Source of the DNA: Ilyobacter polytropus DSM 2926
GTDB taxonomy: Bacteria > Fusobacteriota > Fusobacteriia > Fusobacteriales > Fusobacteriaceae
Length of the DNA stretch: 64,000 bases
Direction of reading: 5' to 3'
NCBI RefSeq assembly: GCF_000165505.1
Contig: NC_014633.1
Location: forward strand, 868,001 to 932,000
The notes below the pieces were generated by a model that did no database searches, was not told the origin of the DNA, and was given only the letters and a program-made list of their open reading frames with translations. Both the position numbers and the translations under genes were made by a program. Shown here piece by piece: positions 62,009 to 64,000 of the stretch (the first letter of the stretch is position 1; the number at the start of each line of letters is the position of its first letter).

Positions 62009-62035
62009 TTAGCACTCACTTTGATAGAGTGCTAA
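62009..62035. promoter_or_regulatory. CIRCE operator (HrcA site)
   Basis: Perfect TTAGCACTC - 9 bases - GAGTGCTAA, matching the CIRCE consensus at every arm position. It lies between the clpB promoter and its ribosome site, so HrcA repression and heat-shock release of clpB are expected. Confidence 0.97.
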
Positions 62036-62058
62036 CAAAAATTAAAAGGAGGTTTACT

Positions 62059-64000
62059 ATGAATGATAAATACACAGAAAAATCAGTTCTTGCCATAAAT
62101 GATGCCCATAATTATGCATTAAAATACAAGCACACAAATATCAAACCTGAACACCTTGCCTTGGCTTTAATGACTCAAAATGATGGACTTATTCCAAGGC
62201 TTCTTGAAAAAATGGGGCTCAACCTCACCTCGCTGATAAAGGAGATCCAAAATGAATTGGATAAATACCCCAAAGTAGAAAGTTCATCCCAGGGAAATTT
62301 GACACTTGAAGCTACCACCAACAGGATAGTCATGGAAGCTGAAGATATTATGAAAAAAATGGGAGACTCTTATATAAGTGTAGAACATCTTTTTAAAGCC
62401 CTTTTAAAAAATCTTCCCATTTTAAAAAGGATGGGGATAGATAGTAAAGAGTTTGAAATAGTTCTCACTGAAGCGAGAGGCAGCCAAAAGGTGGACTCTC
62501 CAAATCCAGAAGGTAAATTTGAGGCACTTTCAAAATACGGAAAAGACCTTGTGGAACTTGCTAAAAAAGGAAGCCTTGACCCAATTATAGGAAGAGATTC
62601 AGAGATAAGAAGGGCTATTCAAATATTGTCTAGAAGGACAAAAAATAATCCAATTCTTATAGGGGATCCCGGAGTAGGGAAGACTGCCATAGTAGAGGGA
62701 CTGGCCCAAAGGATCCTCAAAGGGGATGTTCCAGATTCCCTCAAAGGAAAGACTATATTTTCTTTGGATATGGGATCACTTATTGCAGGGGCAAAATTCC
62801 GTGGAGAATTTGAAGAAAGGCTTAAAGCTGTTTTAAAAGAGGTAGAAGAATCTAAGGGAAATATTATTCTTTTTATAGATGAGATCCACACCATAGTAGG
62901 GGCAGGGAAGACAGACGGAGCCATGGATGCAGGAAATATCCTAAAACCAATGCTTGCAAGGGGAGAGGCTAGAGTTATAGGGGCTACAACAGTAGACGAA
63001 TACCGCAAACACATGGAAAAAGATGCTGCACTAGAAAGAAGGTTTCAGACCATAATGGTCGACGAGCCAGATGTGGAAGATACAATTTCTATATTGAGAG
63101 GTTTGAAGGAGAAATATGAAGTTTATCATGGTATCAGAATAAGTGACTCTGCAATAGTTTCCGCTTCTACGCTAAGTCACAGGTATATAAGTGACAGATT
63201 CCTTCCAGACAAGGCTATAGATTTGATTGACGAAGCTGCTGCAATGATAAGAACAGAGATAGACTCTATGCCAAATGAACTAGATGAACTTACCAGAAGA
63301 GCCTTACAGCTAGAAATTGAAAAAGAAGCCTTAAAAAAAGAAAAAGATAAGGGGTCCCAGGAAAGGCTTGGAATTTTAGAAAAAGAACTCTCTGAGTTAA
63401 ACTCCAAAAAATCAATATTAAAGTCTCAGTGGGACTTAGAAAAAAACGAAATCTCCAGCGTAAAAGATATCAAAAAGAAAATTGAAGAAGTTCAGCTAGA
63501 GATAGAAAAAGCAGAAAGAGATTATGACCTAAATAAATTAGCAGAGTTGAAATATGGTAAATTGGCTTCCCTTGAAAAGGAATTAAAACTCCAGGAAGAA
63601 AAACTTAAAAAGGGGGAGAATACTGCAAAACTTTTAAAACAGGAAGTTACCTCTGAAGAGATAGCAGATATAGTGGCCCGTTGGACAGGAATTCCTGTAT
63701 CTAAGTTGATGGAAGGAGAAAGGGAAAAAATTCTTCACTTAGAAGACTCTCTGAAGGAAAGAGTAATAGGTCAGGAAGAAGCCATAAAAGCTGTATCTAA
63801 TACAATCATAAGATCTCGGGCAGGTCTAAAAGACCCAAACCGTCCAATGGGTTCATTTATATTTTTAGGACCTACAGGTGTCGGTAAGACATATCTTGCA
63901 AAATCATTGGCACACAACCTTTTCGATGACGAGGACAACGTTGTAAGGGTGGATATGAGTGAATATATGGACAAATTTTCTGTCACAAGGCTTATAGGGG
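62059..64000 (+). CDS. clpB: Chaperone disaggregase ClpB, partial
   Basis: 647 complete codons before the right edge; a full ClpB is about 860. N-terminal Clp_N repeats (residues ~1-145), first AAA+ domain with Walker A GDPGVGKT at 202-209 and Walker [10 protein letters not shown], arginine fingers in DAALERRF, a middle coiled-coil domain (~400-530, [20 protein letters not shown]) that marks ClpB rather than ClpA/ClpC, then the second AAA+ domain with GPTGVGKT near 604-611. It remodels protein aggregates with DnaK in the cytoplasm. AGGAGG precedes the ATG at 62059. CIRCE-controlled. Confidence 0.97.
   Translation, partial: MNDKYTEKSVLAINDAHNYALKYKHTNIKPEHLALALMTQNDGLIPRLLEKMGLNLTSLIKEIQNELDKYPKVESSSQGNLTLEATTNRIVMEAEDIMKKMGDSYISVEHLFKALLKNLPILKRMGIDSKEFEIVLTEARGSQKVDSPNPEGKFEALSKYGKDLVELAKKGSLDPIIGRDSEIRRAIQILSRRTKNNPILIGDPGVGKTAIVEGLAQRILKGDVPDSLKGKTIFSLDMGSLIAGAKFRGEFEERLKAVLKEVEESKGNIILFIDEIHTIVGAGKTDGAMDAGNILKPMLARGEARVIGATTVDEYRKHMEKDAALERRFQTIMVDEPDVEDTISILRGLKEKYEVYHGIRISDSAIVSASTLSHRYISDRFLPDKAIDLIDEAAAMIRTEIDSMPNELDELTRRALQLEIEKEALKKEKDKGSQERLGILEKELSELNSKKSILKSQWDLEKNEISSVKDIKKKIEEVQLEIEKAERDYDLNKLAELKYGKLASLEKELKLQEEKLKKGENTAKLLKQEVTSEEIADIVARWTGIPVSKLMEGEREKILHLEDSLKERVIGQEEAIKAVSNTIIRSRAGLKDPNRPMGSFIFLGPTGVGKTYLAKSLAHNLFDDEDNVVRVDMSEYMDKFSVTRLIG

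Overview
The window comes from a low-G+C, Gram-negative anaerobe, most likely a propionate-forming member of the Fusobacteriota (Ilyobacter/Propionigenium-like). This is inferred from the gene content: a complete methylmalonyl-CoA route between succinate and propionate, lipopolysaccharide-type sugar and core genes, an oxygen-sensitive class III ribonucleotide reductase, and A/T-rich intergenic DNA. No 16S gene is present, so the assignment is not proven.

Layout. 1-5.7 kb (minus strand): a six-gene propionate operon (CoA transferase, both methylmalonyl-CoA mutase subunits, MeaB chaperone, epimerase, decarboxylase alpha subunit cut by the window edge). 5.8-7.8 kb: an AspT-type exchanger with a long, unusually G+C-rich leader and a DUF3870 gene. 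8.2-11 kb: small secreted proteins, a lone ABC ATPase and a HxlR regulator. 11.3-15.2 kb: the anaerobic ribonucleotide reductase operon nrdD - small unknown gene - nrdG - divergent ThyX-like gene. 15.3-18.6 kb: tRNA-Arg, macrodomain and GNAT genes, a 456-bp non-coding element with inverted ends, tRNA-Ala and tRNA-Met, and a XRE-cupin regulator. 18.6-32.8 kb: a large minus-strand surface polysaccharide/LPS cluster (dTDP-sugar synthesis, glycosyltransferases, three small LPS-type kinases), interrupted by an IS3-family element that has cut a pyruvyl-transferase-like gene. 33-39.7 kb: a coiled-coil protein, a second copy of the dispersed non-coding repeat, a UvrD-like ATPase, two paralogous membrane proteins, a small alarmone synthetase and a divergent PdxH-like protein.

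39.8-50.9 kb (minus strand) is the most interesting region. It resembles an enlarged version of the poorly understood E. coli ydjXYZ-ynjABCDEF locus: two TVP38-type membrane modules, three rhodanese genes (one fused to TVP38), an 864-residue fusion of a GltD-like flavoprotein with HdrC/HdrB-like iron-sulfur modules, a lipoprotein-dependent ABC transporter and a CDP-alcohol phosphatidyltransferase. Together they look like an uptake and redox system for a sulfur (or chalcogen) compound; the substrate is unknown.

51.4-52.2 kb holds nine tRNA genes behind a strong promoter. The right end has adenosine deaminase, small secreted and GNAT proteins, galE, hflX, a Na/Pi cotransporter, guaB under a guanine-class riboswitch with a terminator, and clpB (cut by the right edge) behind a perfect CIRCE operator. 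Regulatory signals are easy to read: most operons end in clear hairpin-plus-U terminators, several of them shared between convergent genes.
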